Source: an uncultured Bacteroides sp.
GTDB lineage: Bacteria > Bacteroidota > Bacteroidia > Bacteroidales > Bacteroidaceae
Assembly (NCBI GenBank): GCA_900556625.1
Contig: USPQ01000048.1
Coordinates: 1 to 19,931 of the forward strand
Reading direction: 5' to 3'
DNA length: 19,931 nucleotides
Shown here: positions 1 through 7,642 of the stretch, in pieces
Layout: each line of letters opens with the position of its first letter
Position numbering within the stretch: the stretch's first letter is position 1
The notes under the pieces: generated by a model
Seen by the model: the letters and a program-made list of their open reading frames with translations, nothing else
Told to the model about the DNA's origin: nothing
Databases searched by the model: none
Position numbers and translations under genes: made by a program

Positions 1-1411
1 ACGGCATGTTGTTCAGCTTGCTTTCAATTTCTTCGGGATAGATATTCTGTCCGCTGGAGGTGAGGAGCAGGTTTTTGCTACGTCCGCGAACGGTTACATT
101 CCCTTCTTCGTCTATAGTGCCGAGATCACCTGTATGCAACCAGCCATTTACGTCAATGATTTGCGCAGTAGCTTCTTGATTTTTATAATAGCCCAACATA
201 AGATTGGCTCCTTTACAGATGATTTCTCCTGCATGAGTCTTAGGGTCCGGAGAATCGATTTTTACTTCCATTCGCGTCGTCGCTTTCCCGCACGAAGCAA
301 GTTTCAGGTTTTCCCAGCGGCTGGAGCAAATGATCGGACCACATTCTGTCATACCGTAAGCGATGGTGTAGGGGAAACCTATTTTCTTGAGGAAGGCTTC
401 TACTTCAGCATTGAAAGGAGCGCCGCCGATAATGATTTCATCAAAATTACCGCCGAATATCTCCATAGCAGCTTGTCGTGCCAACGATTTGATCTTATCG
501 TTTACGATGGGTACTTTAAGCAGTAGTTTACCGATTTTGCTGTCTACTTTGGGAAGAATATCCTTTTTTATAATCTTTTCTACAATCAATGGTACGCAGG
601 AGATGACTCTGGGTTTTATCTCCGAAAACGATTGGGAAATAATCTTAGGAGACGGCATACGTGTCAGGAAATAGATGTGTGCGCCTGCCGAAAATCCGTA
701 TAGGAAGTCGTATACCATTCCAAATACATGTCCCATAGGAAGCATGGAAACGATATGATCTCCCGGTTTGACGGGAAGCATTTCAAAACAGTAGGCAACA
801 TTTGACCAGATACTGCGATAGGGGAGCATTACTCCTTTAGAATATCCTGTAGTGCCGGATGTATAATTGATGATTGCCAGTTCTTCCGGTCTGTCTTTTC
901 GGTAACAGATATGTTCAGGACGGAAGTTCTTTGGATAACGTTGTCCGTAAATGGCATTCCGGTGTTCGAAAGCGTATGTGAGCTTTTCGTTGCGCGACAC
1001 TAAAGAGGAGAAATCTGCCAATGATGCAATACCTTCTAATAAAGGCATTGCATCCTCATTCAGGTTCTCCCAAGCTTGATCGCCTACAAAAAGTAGTTTG
1101 GCTTCAGAATGGTTGACGATATTATGAATATTGTCTGCTTTGAATTCATGCAAAATAGGAACAATCACAGCTCCATAAGTGATGGTGGCCAAGAAAGTAA
1201 CTGCCCAATGAGCACTGTTACGTCCGCAAACCGCTATTTTATCTCCCGGCTGGATTCCGGCACTTTCCAAAACAATGTGAAATTTAGCAATTTTACGTGC
1301 TACATCCTTATATTGGAGGGTAATTCCTTTATAGTCGGTCAGGGCATCTCTGTCCCAGTTTTTGATGATACTTTGCTCAATATAATCAATGAACTGATGT
1401 TCTTGTTCCAT
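1..1411 (-). CDS. AMP-dependent long-chain fatty acid-CoA ligase, C-terminus cut by the window edge
   Basis: This is a member of the ANL superfamily (acyl-CoA synthetase), which activates a carboxylate with ATP to an acyl-adenylate and then to the CoA thioester. It reads MEQEHQFIDYIEQSI from an ATG at 1411, and 470 codons are visible without a stop. Visible family motifs are the P-loop YTSGTTGYSKGV (about residues 183-194), YGMTECGP (about 352-359), the ATP-ribose-binding TGD (about 427) and the hinge/C-terminal start GRSKNLLLTSSGQNIYPEEIE (about 441 onward). Family members are about 550 residues, so some 80 residues, including the C-terminal catalytic Lys, lie outside the window. Long-chain fatty acid is the likely substrate from overall resemblance to bacterial FadD/eukaryote-like ligases, but specificity cannot be read from sequence. 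No signal peptide is seen, so it is expected to be cytosolic or membrane-associated. The start is supported by a -7 box about 30 nt upstream. Confidence 0.93.
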   Translation of the reverse strand, partial: MEQEHQFIDYIEQSIIKNWDRDALTDYKGITLQYKDVARKIAKFHIVLESAGIQPGDKIAVCGRNSAHWAVTFLATITYGAVIVPILHEFKADNIHNIVNHSEAKLLFVGDQAWENLNEDAMPLLEGIASLADFSSLVSRNEKLTYAFEHRNAIYGQRYPKNFRPEHICYRKDRPEELAIINYTSGTTGYSKGVMLPYRSIWSNVAYCFEMLPVKPGDHIVSMLPMGHVFGMVYDFLYGFSAGAHIYFLTRMPSPKIISQSFSEIKPRVISCVPLIVEKIIKKDILPKVDSKIGKLLLKVPIVNDKIKSLARQAAMEIFGGNFDEIIIGGAPFNAEVEAFLKKIGFPYTIAYGMTECGPIICSSRWENLKLASCGKATTRMEVKIDSPDPKTHAGEIICKGANLMLGYYKNQEATAQIIDVNGWLHTGDLGTIDEEGNVTVRGRSKNLLLTSSGQNIYPEEIESKLNNMP

Positions 1412-1442
1412 TTTGTTTTTGCACATTTAGTTTAAAACTGCG

Positions 1443-1450
1443 CAAAATTA
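1443..1450 (-). promoter_or_regulatory. Probable -7 box (TAATTTTG) of the acyl-CoA ligase gene
   Basis: On the minus strand the sequence is TAATTTTG, a full match to the Bacteroides -7 consensus TAnnTTTG. It lies 32 nt before the ATG at 1411. No good TTTG -33 box is visible at the usual spacing, so the assignment rests on the -7 element and its position. Confidence 0.5.
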
Positions 1451-1542
1451 ATATATCATTAACGTAAACCGAATTTTAAAATCAAGTTTTACGGTTAATT
1501 AACGAAGGAATTCTGATATAATTTTACATTTCTTTTCAAATG

Positions 1543-3006
1543 TTATTCAGAATCAGACTCTTCTTTGGATTTCTCGGAAATAAGCAGCAACTTATCTCCT
1601 TCGTGCAATTTCAATGTTCCGTTAGGGATCAGGAATTCATCTTTGCGTTTCACAATCATGACTAGTGTACCTTTTGGCAGGTTCATATCTTTCAATGTAT
1701 CTGCCTCTTCCAGCATTTCGCGGGTGACAGTCATATCACTGAGATCAGAGTCAATCTCCTCAGGCAGTTCCACTCCGAAATCGTTTCCTGTCTTTGCCAA
1801 AGGTTCGGAGAGGTGTAATATGCGGGCTACAAAGGAAATTGTGGTTCCTTGTACGACCAATGAAACGATGGTAATGAAGAATACGATATTGAATATAATA
1901 TTCGAACCCTCTACTCCTGCCACTACCGGATAAGTAGCAAAGATGATAGGAACTGCGCCGCGTAATCCTACCCAAGATACAAAAACGCGTGACTTCATTG
2001 TGATTTTCCGGAATGGGAGCAGGCAGAGGAATACGCTTAACGGGCGACCGATAAGAATCATGAATATACCGATCAGCAGAGCGACAGCGGCTACTTCTAG
2101 CATTTCGTGAGGATTGACTAGCAATCCCAGGCAGAGGAACATAATGATCTGGAACAGCCAGGTAAGCCCGTCCATGAACGTATAAATCTCCTTACGGTGC
2201 ATAATTTTATTATTACCTACCATCATACCGGCGATGTATACAGCCAGATATCCATTACCTTTCATTAAATCGGTGATGGAGAAAGTGAAGAAAACGAATG
2301 CCAATAGCAGGATAGGATATAATGCCTGGTTATCGATATTAAGCTTGTTCAGCATTCGGATAGCCAGTTTCCCGAGTATATATCCTGCAGCAGCACCTAC
2401 GATAAACTGAATGATAAAAGAAGCGGCAATAGCGCCGACTCCCATACCCGCTGATTGGATAAACTGTATCAGAACAATGGTAAGCATATAAGCCATCGGG
2501 TCATTACTTCCACTTTCCAACTCCAGCATAGGACGTAGGTTGTGCTTCAGATTCATCTTTTGCGAACGGAGAATAGCGAAGACCGAAGCCGAATCTGTGG
2601 AAGACATGGTAGAGGCCAACAATAGGGAAGTGGTGATAGGCAAATAAATGTTCGTCCAACTCATACCGGATAGCCACCAAATGAAGAGCCCCGTAAAAAG
2701 AGCTGTGAGCAATACTCCGACAGTGGATAAGACGATACCCGGTCCTAAAATAGGTTTGATTTCTTTGAATTTCGTGTCCATACCTCCTGAGAAAAGGATG
2801 ATACTCAAGGCAACCATACCGATAAATTGGGCTTCTTTGGCATTATGGAATTGGAGACCGAGTCCGTCACTTCCGAATGCCATTCCTACAACGAGGAACA
2901 GTAACAAAGTAGGTACGCCGAAACGGTATCCGGTTTTTCCAACAACAATGCTGACGAAAAGTAAGATAGAACCAATAAGTAAGGTGTTTTCTGCTGTAAA
3001 TATCAT
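1543..3006 (-). CDS. CPA1-family K+(Na+)/H+ antiporter with C-terminal TrkA-C domain (NhaP2/CvrA type)
   Basis: This is an inner-membrane monovalent cation/proton antiporter of 487 residues. The first about 395 residues are a string of 12-13 hydrophobic segments. They include the ion-site region STDSAS (T137-D138) and ELESGSNDP (N168-D169), where the ND pair is the hallmark of the CPA1 branch. The conserved GLRGAVPI helix lies near residue 347. The C-terminal part (about 410-480, ending GTLVMIVKRKDEFLIPNG...LHEGDKLLLIS) has the pattern of a TrkA-C ligand-binding domain, as in NhaP2/CvrA proteins that exchange K+ for H+. The length fits that subfamily. The last residues are acidic and serine-rich. 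Whether K+ or Na+ is carried cannot be decided from sequence. The gene is monocistronic as far as can be seen, with 131 nt to the acyl-CoA ligase start downstream. Confidence 0.92.
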   Translation of the reverse strand: MIFTAENTLLIGSILLFVSIVVGKTGYRFGVPTLLLFLVVGMAFGSDGLGLQFHNAKEAQFIGMVALSIILFSGGMDTKFKEIKPILGPGIVLSTVGVLLTALFTGLFIWWLSGMSWTNIYLPITTSLLLASTMSSTDSASVFAILRSQKMNLKHNLRPMLELESGSNDPMAYMLTIVLIQFIQSAGMGVGAIAASFIIQFIVGAAAGYILGKLAIRMLNKLNIDNQALYPILLLAFVFFTFSITDLMKGNGYLAVYIAGMMVGNNKIMHRKEIYTFMDGLTWLFQIIMFLCLGLLVNPHEMLEVAAVALLIGIFMILIGRPLSVFLCLLPFRKITMKSRVFVSWVGLRGAVPIIFATYPVVAGVEGSNIIFNIVFFITIVSLVVQGTTISFVARILHLSEPLAKTGNDFGVELPEEIDSDLSDMTVTREMLEEADTLKDMNLPKGTLVMIVKRKDEFLIPNGTLKLHEGDKLLLISEKSKEESDSE

Positions 3007-3055
3007 ATGCTATATATTATAAAGTTATAAGAATGCCGCATTATTTTTCACTGTG

Positions 3056-3086
3056 CGAAGTTACATATATTTAGCAACAAATGAAA
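3056..3086 (-). promoter_or_regulatory. Possible promoter of the antiporter gene
   Basis: On the minus strand TAACTTCG (3056-3063) resembles the -7 box TAnnTTTG with one change. TTTC (3083-3086) sits 19 nt upstream where a -33 TTTG is expected. The predicted transcription start is about 40-45 nt before the ATG at 3006. Both boxes are imperfect. Confidence 0.33.
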
Positions 3087-3182
3087 TACCTGTTTTGATG
3101 TATTTTTGTCAAAAATGGTAGTTAAATTGTCTAAAAAAGTCAATCTGATACTCGGAAATAGCTAATTGTGAGAATATGAAAA

Positions 3183-3219
3183 CAGGCTCGAATGATGCGA
3201 TCTGCATGATTCGAGCCTG
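3183..3219 (-). terminator. Strong hairpin, probable terminator of the minus-strand unit that ends in the crp-hcp remnant
   Basis: A 16-bp stem (3183-3198 with 3204-3219, arms starting CAGGCTCGAAT) carries one mismatch and encloses a 5-nt loop. Read on the minus strand it is followed by TTTTCAT, a short T run, which suits intrinsic termination of transcripts coming from 5210 towards 3246. On the plus strand no T run follows. It lies 27 nt after the last stop codon of the remnant and may be the original hcp terminator. Confidence 0.7.
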
Positions 3220-3245
3220 ATTGATGAATATTTAGGATAAAATAC

Positions 3246-3589
3246 TTATGACAAGAACTTCATATTGTATCGGTATTTTGCACAGCCAGCGGTCAATATA
3301 ACCGTGTCGTTCGGCAGTTTTCGGGGTTACCGTAGCTGCTAGTATTGGCTTTATCCAGTTGTGCCATAGCGGATATTCCATGTTTGCCTGTTTCCAAAGT
3401 CAATTGAACTAATTCTTCTACTGTGATGTCGTTGCGGGTTAATTCGGCTAATGCGTGTTGCATAAAAGCGAAGATTTCCCCTTTCTTATATGAACGGGCG
3501 TGAAAATTAACTTCTTCCAGGTTAGCAGAGAGCTTTTCCGGAGTAATTCCCCGAAATAGCGGATTGTTGGTGAGGGTATGTATCATCAT
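3246..3589 (-). pseudogene. Collapsed crp-hcp remnant: Crp/Fnr N-terminus fused to pieces of hydroxylamine reductase (hybrid cluster protein)
   Basis: An intact frame of 98 residues (stop at 3293) is a chimera. Residues about 5-39 (NNPLFRGITPEKL...ARSYKKGEI) read as the start of a Crp/Fnr cyclic-nucleotide-binding domain. From about residue 39 on (FAFMQHALAELTR, ITVEELVQLTLETGKHG, then AMAQLDKANTSSYGNPE) it matches the middle of hybrid cluster protein Hcp, a Fe-S-oxo enzyme acting on NO/hydroxylamine. After GNPE this frame ends quickly. A shifted frame then reads KLPNDTVILTAGCAKYRYN (stop at 3246-3248), which is the Hcp segment holding a hybrid-cluster cysteine, normally about 200 residues further on. 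So two or more deletions appear to have removed most of both genes while keeping their order. Neither activity can survive: the Crp part lacks its HTH, and the Hcp part lacks the N-terminal Cys cluster and the remaining ligands. It starts 21 nt after the upstream gene and may still be translated as a short peptide. Confidence 0.82.
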
Positions 3590-3610
3590 TATAAGTCATT
3601 GTAATTTGGT

Positions 3611-4414
3611 TTATAACCATTGGAACTTTAGTCCGAAAGACAAACTGAGATAATCACGAGGACGCAGATAACTGTTAGTAGCAGCACTGACCACATAAAG
3701 ATCACAAGTACTGATCTCATAGAAAAATGTTACAGACTTGGCTAGAAACCTGCGTTGCGGGTCAATATCGTAAGTCAGGCGTTGTCCCATGAAAATGTGA
3801 AAACGTACTTTGCTTGAAAAACCATAATAACCTTTTGGATAGCGGTCCGGTTCATTTACCCAGAACTGATCCCCAAATACGGTATTCATGTATAGGCCAC
3901 AAGTAAGAGGTTCTGTAGAGAATCCTTTTCCTATATTAATACTCCACGGCATATAGTTTTGTTTAAGAGTCATGGTTATTTTAGCCTTTTTTGAAGAATA
4001 CTTCGGGATAAATCCAAGCAATAAATCAGTCTCCCATTGATTATGTTTTCCGTAATCCCATCCCGTACCAAAAGAAAGTAATCCCATGTTGCCGGCAAAC
4101 TGTATCTTAGAGTGGGTAGGAATGATTCGTTCCCAATTTTTGCGGAAACGGTGAACCCGTTTATCGTAACGGGTATGTTTAACTTTTTTCGATGCAGCGG
4201 GCAATACGGAGTCTGCTTTAATAATCGTAAATAAAGAATCTCCGGCTTGGAAGGCGATAATTGAGTCAGCCTTGATGATGAAGCGCAGTGAATCGGCTTT
4301 ATACGTGTTGATAATTGTATCTGTTCTGTAAGTAGCCGAGACCGGACCGGAGATAGAGAGAAGTATTGATAATACTCCCGTCCATAAAATATATTTAGTA
4401 TTCAAACAATTCAT
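3611..4414 (-). CDS. Secreted, probably outer-membrane beta-barrel protein with N-terminal nonapeptide repeats; function unknown
   Basis: I do not recognise a named family for these 267 residues. A signal peptide is clear (hydrophobic core about residues 8-22, cleavage likely after VSA27). It is followed at once by five 9-residue units at 30-74 in phase (R/K-x-D-S/T core: RTDTIINTY, KADSLRFII, KADSIIAFQ, AGDSLFTII, KADSVLPAA). A basic linker follows (SKKVKHTRYDKRVHRFRKNW). The rest has alternating polar/hydrophobic strands with many aromatics and Gly (for example GTGWDYG, YYGFSSKVRFHIFMG) and ends in SLSFGLKFQWL, which suggests an 8-strand-like barrel. The start overlaps the end of the upstream phosphoesterase gene by 20 nt, so the two are very likely cotranscribed and translationally coupled. 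The barrel call is by pattern only. Confidence 0.72.
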   Translation of the reverse strand: MNCLNTKYILWTGVLSILLSISGPVSATYRTDTIINTYKADSLRFIIKADSIIAFQAGDSLFTIIKADSVLPAASKKVKHTRYDKRVHRFRKNWERIIPTHSKIQFAGNMGLLSFGTGWDYGKHNQWETDLLLGFIPKYSSKKAKITMTLKQNYMPWSINIGKGFSTEPLTCGLYMNTVFGDQFWVNEPDRYPKGYYGFSSKVRFHIFMGQRLTYDIDPQRRFLAKSVTFFYEISTCDLYVVSAATNSYLRPRDYLSLSFGLKFQWL

Positions 4415-5210
4415 AATCAGGATTTTCAGAGGTGCTTCCCGGAGCTATAGTGAATACCAGATAAGTACGGTAATCCATACAATCACTGGTTATATAATGT
4501 ATTCCATCATCAAAGAGTATGTCATCCCGAAAATGATGGGTATGTGCAGCCGTGCAAAACTGTAGGCCCTTATACTGAGTGACATAGTGCTGGAAAACCT
4601 TTGCCACATTATCATTGAATACGCCTGTAAATGGGCGTGCATGCATACATACTACGCTTTTTTCAAATTCATCACTTCTGTTTGTTATCTCTTCTTCCAT
4701 AAAGGTGAAGTTTGGAATGGGCTCGGAGTAGTCATACTCTAAAGCGTTTGTATTGAGACAGACGAACTTCACGTTGCCTGCTATAAAAGAGAAGTTGGTA
4801 GGACCGAACACTGTTTTATAAGTTTCTTCTCCTGTTCCCAGACAGTCATGATTTCCGATAAGGGCTACATAAGGTACTTTTAACCCGTTCATGATATCCC
4901 GTTGCCAGAGAAACTCTTTGGTCACTCCAAAATCACTCATATCTCCTCCATGAATTACAAAGTCAATATCATCCCGTTTATTGATCTCTTTTACGAAGTC
5001 CTCCGTTGCGTCATACCAGCGTTGTGAATCTCCCATTACAGCAAAATGGATTTCAGTTTTGCCTTTGCAATTTGCTTCTATCTTTTCCATATTATGTGCA
5101 TTGACATTTGTCTCACCACTGATGTGGACATCGTACGGATGGTAATCTATCATACCGCATCCTGCGAGAAACAGGCACGATAAAAGCCAATATAAATTCT
5201 TTCTCAACAT
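4395..5210 (-). CDS. Calcineurin-like metallophosphoesterase, lipoprotein
   Basis: A 271-residue protein with a lipobox LAGC (Cys18), so it is exported and lipid-anchored. The metallophosphoesterase blocks appear in order: GDSQ (60-63, in place of the usual GDxH), GGDMSD (88-93), GNHD (119-122), MHARP (about residue 190) and AHTHH in place of GHxH near residue 222. Most metal ligands (Asp61, Asp90, Asn120, His residues) are present. The second residue pair of block I (Gln instead of His) and Ala for Gly in the last block are variations also seen in distant members, so activity is likely but the substrate is unknown. It is the first gene of a unit with the overlapping barrel protein downstream, and a good promoter lies just upstream. 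The pairing hints at a cell-envelope role, which is inference. Confidence 0.85.
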   Translation of the reverse strand: MLRKNLYWLLSCLFLAGCGMIDYHPYDVHISGETNVNAHNMEKIEANCKGKTEIHFAVMGDSQRWYDATEDFVKEINKRDDIDFVIHGGDMSDFGVTKEFLWQRDIMNGLKVPYVALIGNHDCLGTGEETYKTVFGPTNFSFIAGNVKFVCLNTNALEYDYSEPIPNFTFMEEEITNRSDEFEKSVVCMHARPFTGVFNDNVAKVFQHYVTQYKGLQFCTAAHTHHFRDDILFDDGIHYITSDCMDYRTYLVFTIAPGSTSENPDYELFEY

Positions 5211-5243
5211 AGTTTAATCGTTTGCAGTTTTGAAAACTTTATG

Positions 5244-5274
5244 CAAATATAGAGTTTTCAATCGGATGGGCAAT
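5244..5274 (-). promoter_or_regulatory. Probable promoter of the phosphoesterase-barrel operon
   Basis: On the minus strand TATATTTG (5244-5251) is a full match to TAnnTTTG. ATTG (5271-5274), one change from TTTG, lies 19 nt upstream. The predicted start of transcription is roughly 25-30 nt before the ATG at 5210. Confidence 0.55.
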
Positions 5275-5337
5275 TGATAAATCCCTAATTAGGACTGATT
5301 GAACAATAAAAATGAGAAAATGAACAGTAACTATTCT

Positions 5338-6696
5338 TTATTCAGCTATCGGCTGTTGTTTCGATACTTTTTTAATATATATCATCAAGCTGATTACTGC
5401 TGTGATAAAGGCTAATGCATCCGACACCGGCATACTGATCCAAATACCTTTCAATCCCCACCAGTTCGGGAAAAGCAACAGGCAGGGCAGAAGATAAAGC
5501 AACTGTCGCGTCAGGGACAAGAAAATGCTTATTTTCGCTTTTCCGATACTTTGGAAGAAGTTACCGATAACAATCTGTGCTCCTACGAATGGGAACATAA
5601 GTACTGCCAAGCGAAGCCCTTCTACTGCCAGATCAATCAATTCGTCACTGTCTGTGAAGAGAGCTGATACGGCATGAGGGAATAGTTCGCAAATCAGAAA
5701 TCCGCTACTAGTGATAACCACTCCTGAAAGAATTCCCAGTCGTAAAGTCTGTTTGACGCGATTAAGTTTCTGTGCTCCGAAGTTATAGCCGACAATCGGC
5801 TGCATTCCCATCGTCAATCCTAATACAATCATTACGTAAAGAGTCAGCAGCCGGTTGATGATACCATACGCACCGATAGCCATATCTCCTCCGTGTTCCT
5901 GTAGACTATTATTGATAATAATGACAATAATGCAAGCGCAAACATTCATTAAGAAAGGTGACATGCCGATAGCGAAAATGCTCTCTACGATTCTCCCTTT
6001 CATCTTCCAGATTGTTCCTTCGAAGTGCACTGTACTCTCTTTCTGCATGAAGTGACTTACCACCCATACCATGCCGATGAGCTGTGAAATAACCGTTGCC
6101 GTAGCAGCTCCCCGCATTCCCCATTCAAAGTGGAAGATAAAGATAGGAGCGAGGATGATATTGGCAACTACCGTCACCATCGATGTAAGCATTGCTTTCT
6201 TCGGATACCCGGTAGCGCGCATCACATTGTTCAATCCTATCATTGTATAAGTAATAGGAGTTCCCAACAAGATTACCTGCATGAAACTGCGTGCGTATGG
6301 AAGTGTGTCGTGACTGGCACCGAAAAACAGCAGGATATCATCGAGAAAGATAAAGGACAATATTCCGAAGAAGACAGAATTGGTGATACAAAGCATAAGC
6401 GTGTGTGACAGAATTTCCGTAGCACCTTTCAGATCCTTTTGTCCCAATCGAATAGAGGCAAGGGTTGATCCGCCTGCCGATACCAATGTACAGAAAGCGA
6501 CTACGAGATTCATCAGAGGGAAACTGATAGCCAGTCCTGCAATGGCCATTGCCCCCACACCATGTCCGATGAAGATACTGTCAATAATGTTGTAGATAGA
6601 AGTAATCGTCATTCCGATAATGGCAGGAATGGAATATTGTAGCAGTAACTTGCCGATGCTTTCCTTTCCTAAGATGTGTGGGTCGTTCTTGCTCAT
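5338..6696 (-). CDS. MATE-family multidrug/toxin efflux transporter
   Basis: A 452-residue inner-membrane protein with about 12 hydrophobic segments in two similar halves, typical of MatE. It starts with IGKLLLQYSIPAIIGMTITSIYNIIDSIFIGHGVG, where the pattern P-A-(x)-G-M-x(4)-YNIIDSIFIG is characteristic of DinF/NorM-like MATE pumps of Bacteroidetes and Firmicutes. In the second half GAYGIINRL and GMQPIVGYNFGAQ are the corresponding family signatures. Such proteins export cationic drugs, dyes or metabolites in exchange for Na+ or H+, but the substrate here is not predictable. The gene stands alone: its own -7 box is about 75 nt upstream, and 127 nt separate it from the phosphoesterase gene downstream. 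Confidence 0.93.
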   Translation of the reverse strand: MSKNDPHILGKESIGKLLLQYSIPAIIGMTITSIYNIIDSIFIGHGVGAMAIAGLAISFPLMNLVVAFCTLVSAGGSTLASIRLGQKDLKGATEILSHTLMLCITNSVFFGILSFIFLDDILLFFGASHDTLPYARSFMQVILLGTPITYTMIGLNNVMRATGYPKKAMLTSMVTVVANIILAPIFIFHFEWGMRGAATATVISQLIGMVWVVSHFMQKESTVHFEGTIWKMKGRIVESIFAIGMSPFLMNVCACIIVIIINNSLQEHGGDMAIGAYGIINRLLTLYVMIVLGLTMGMQPIVGYNFGAQKLNRVKQTLRLGILSGVVITSSGFLICELFPHAVSALFTDSDELIDLAVEGLRLAVLMFPFVGAQIVIGNFFQSIGKAKISIFLSLTRQLLYLLPCLLLFPNWWGLKGIWISMPVSDALAFITAVISLMIYIKKVSKQQPIAE

Positions 6697-6771
6697 ACGT
6701 TGGTCGATTCGTTGGATAAATAAAAGTCGATTTGTTGGATAAAAACGTCCGTTACGTTTTTTTTAGCATTG

Positions 6772-6801
6772 CAAAGGTACAAATTATTTGTCTGATTCGA
6801 T
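6772..6801 (-). promoter_or_regulatory. Probable promoter of the MATE gene
   Basis: On the minus strand TACCTTTG (6772-6779) matches TAnnTTTG exactly. TTCG (6798-6801) is a weak -33 box at 18 nt spacing. It overlaps a plus-strand promoter candidate, so the 6697-6868 gap is a divergent regulatory region. Confidence 0.5.
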
Positions 6802-6818
6802 GATTATTCGGAACTTTG
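6787..6818 (+). promoter_or_regulatory. Possible promoter of the HAD hydrolase gene
   Basis: TTTG at 6787-6790 and GAACTTTG at 6811-6818 are separated by 20 nt, close to the Bacteroides -33/-7 arrangement. The first base of the -7 box deviates (G for T). The leader to the ATG at 6869 would be about 40 nt. Confidence 0.42.
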
Positions 6819-6868
6819 CAGGCATAGATACACAAGGTTTAACGTTTTAGGTAAAAAGAAAGTTTCAT

Positions 6869-7519
6869 ATGAATACAACGAAAACAATTGCGGCGCTGTT
6901 CGACTTTGACGGTGTTATTATGGATACGGAAACACAGTACACCGTCTTTTGGGACGAGCAGGGACGTAAATATCTGAATGAGAAAGATTTCGGACGCCGT
7001 ATCAAAGGGCAGACGCTGACGCAAATCTACGAGAAATACTTTTCAGCTCTTCCGGAAGCCCGGCAGAAAATCACGGCAGACCTCAATGTTTTTGAGAAAC
7101 AGATGTCCTATGAATATATTCCCGGAGTAGAAGTTTTTATCGCCGAACTCCGCCGTCATGGTGTGAAGATAGCCGTAGTAACCAGCTCTAATGAAGAGAA
7201 GATGCAGAACGTCTACAATGCTCATCCCGAGTTTCCGGCAATGGTAGACCGTATTCTTACCGGAGAGATGTTTGCCCGTTCCAAACCTGCTCCCGATTGT
7301 TTCCTTCTAGGGATGGAAGTATTTGGAGCTACTCCAGAAAAAACATACGTCTTTGAAGATTCTTTTCATGGTCTGCAGGCGGGAATGACTTCCGGTGCAA
7401 CCGTGATCGGTCTCGCTACAACCAATTCCCGCGAAGCCATTACCGGAAAAGCACATTATATAATGGATGACTTTACCGGAATGAGTTATGAGAAATTGCT
7501 GTCTCTGACAAGGGATTGA
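6869..7519 (+). CDS. HAD-superfamily hydrolase, beta-phosphoglucomutase/phosphatase-like
   Basis: A 216-residue cytosolic protein of HAD subfamily I with the full set of motifs. Motif I is DFDGV (nucleophile Asp12, acid/base Asp14), motif II is VVTSS (Thr105-Ser106), motif III is Lys139 in RSKPAPD and motif IV is Glu163-Asp164 in VFEDSFHG. An alpha-helical cap is inserted between motifs I and II (about residues 20-85). The DFDGV-x-x-D-T start and FEDS-x-x-G motif are those of beta-phosphoglucomutases and related sugar-phosphate phosphatases, so a small phosphorylated metabolite is the likely substrate. Mutase versus phosphatase cannot be told from motifs. It is the first plus-strand gene after the divergent promoter region. 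A -7 box for panB follows it, so the two are probably separate units. Confidence 0.9.
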   Translation: MNTTKTIAALFDFDGVIMDTETQYTVFWDEQGRKYLNEKDFGRRIKGQTLTQIYEKYFSALPEARQKITADLNVFEKQMSYEYIPGVEVFIAELRRHGVKIAVVTSSNEEKMQNVYNAHPEFPAMVDRILTGEMFARSKPAPDCFLLGMEVFGATPEKTYVFEDSFHGLQAGMTSGATVIGLATTNSREAITGKAHYIMDDFTGMSYEKLLSLTRD

Positions 7520-7562
7520 GAGGATTTTTTGCATTTCCTTCTCTGTTATGAATTAAATGTTA

Positions 7563-7570
7563 TAACTTTG
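7563..7570 (+). promoter_or_regulatory. panB: Probable -7 box (TAACTTTG) of the panB unit, followed by a T/A-rich leader
   Basis: TAACTTTG is an exact TAnnTTTG match, 73 nt before the panB ATG. No convincing -33 TTTG is present at 19-20 nt. The leader (7607-7637) repeats TTTTAATT-like words three or four times and has no classic Shine-Dalgarno sequence, common for Bacteroides. Confidence 0.5.
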
Positions 7571-7642
7571 CCCTCGATTTTCGGGTAGCGCCAATGCTGC
7601 CTCGATTTTAATTTTTAATTTATAATTTTTAATTAGAAAGAA

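Noticed and set aside
134..674. Two plus-strand open frames of 130 and 95 codons
   Set aside because: They are antisense to the acyl-CoA ligase, whose motifs (for example YGMTECGP) are encoded in the same stretch.
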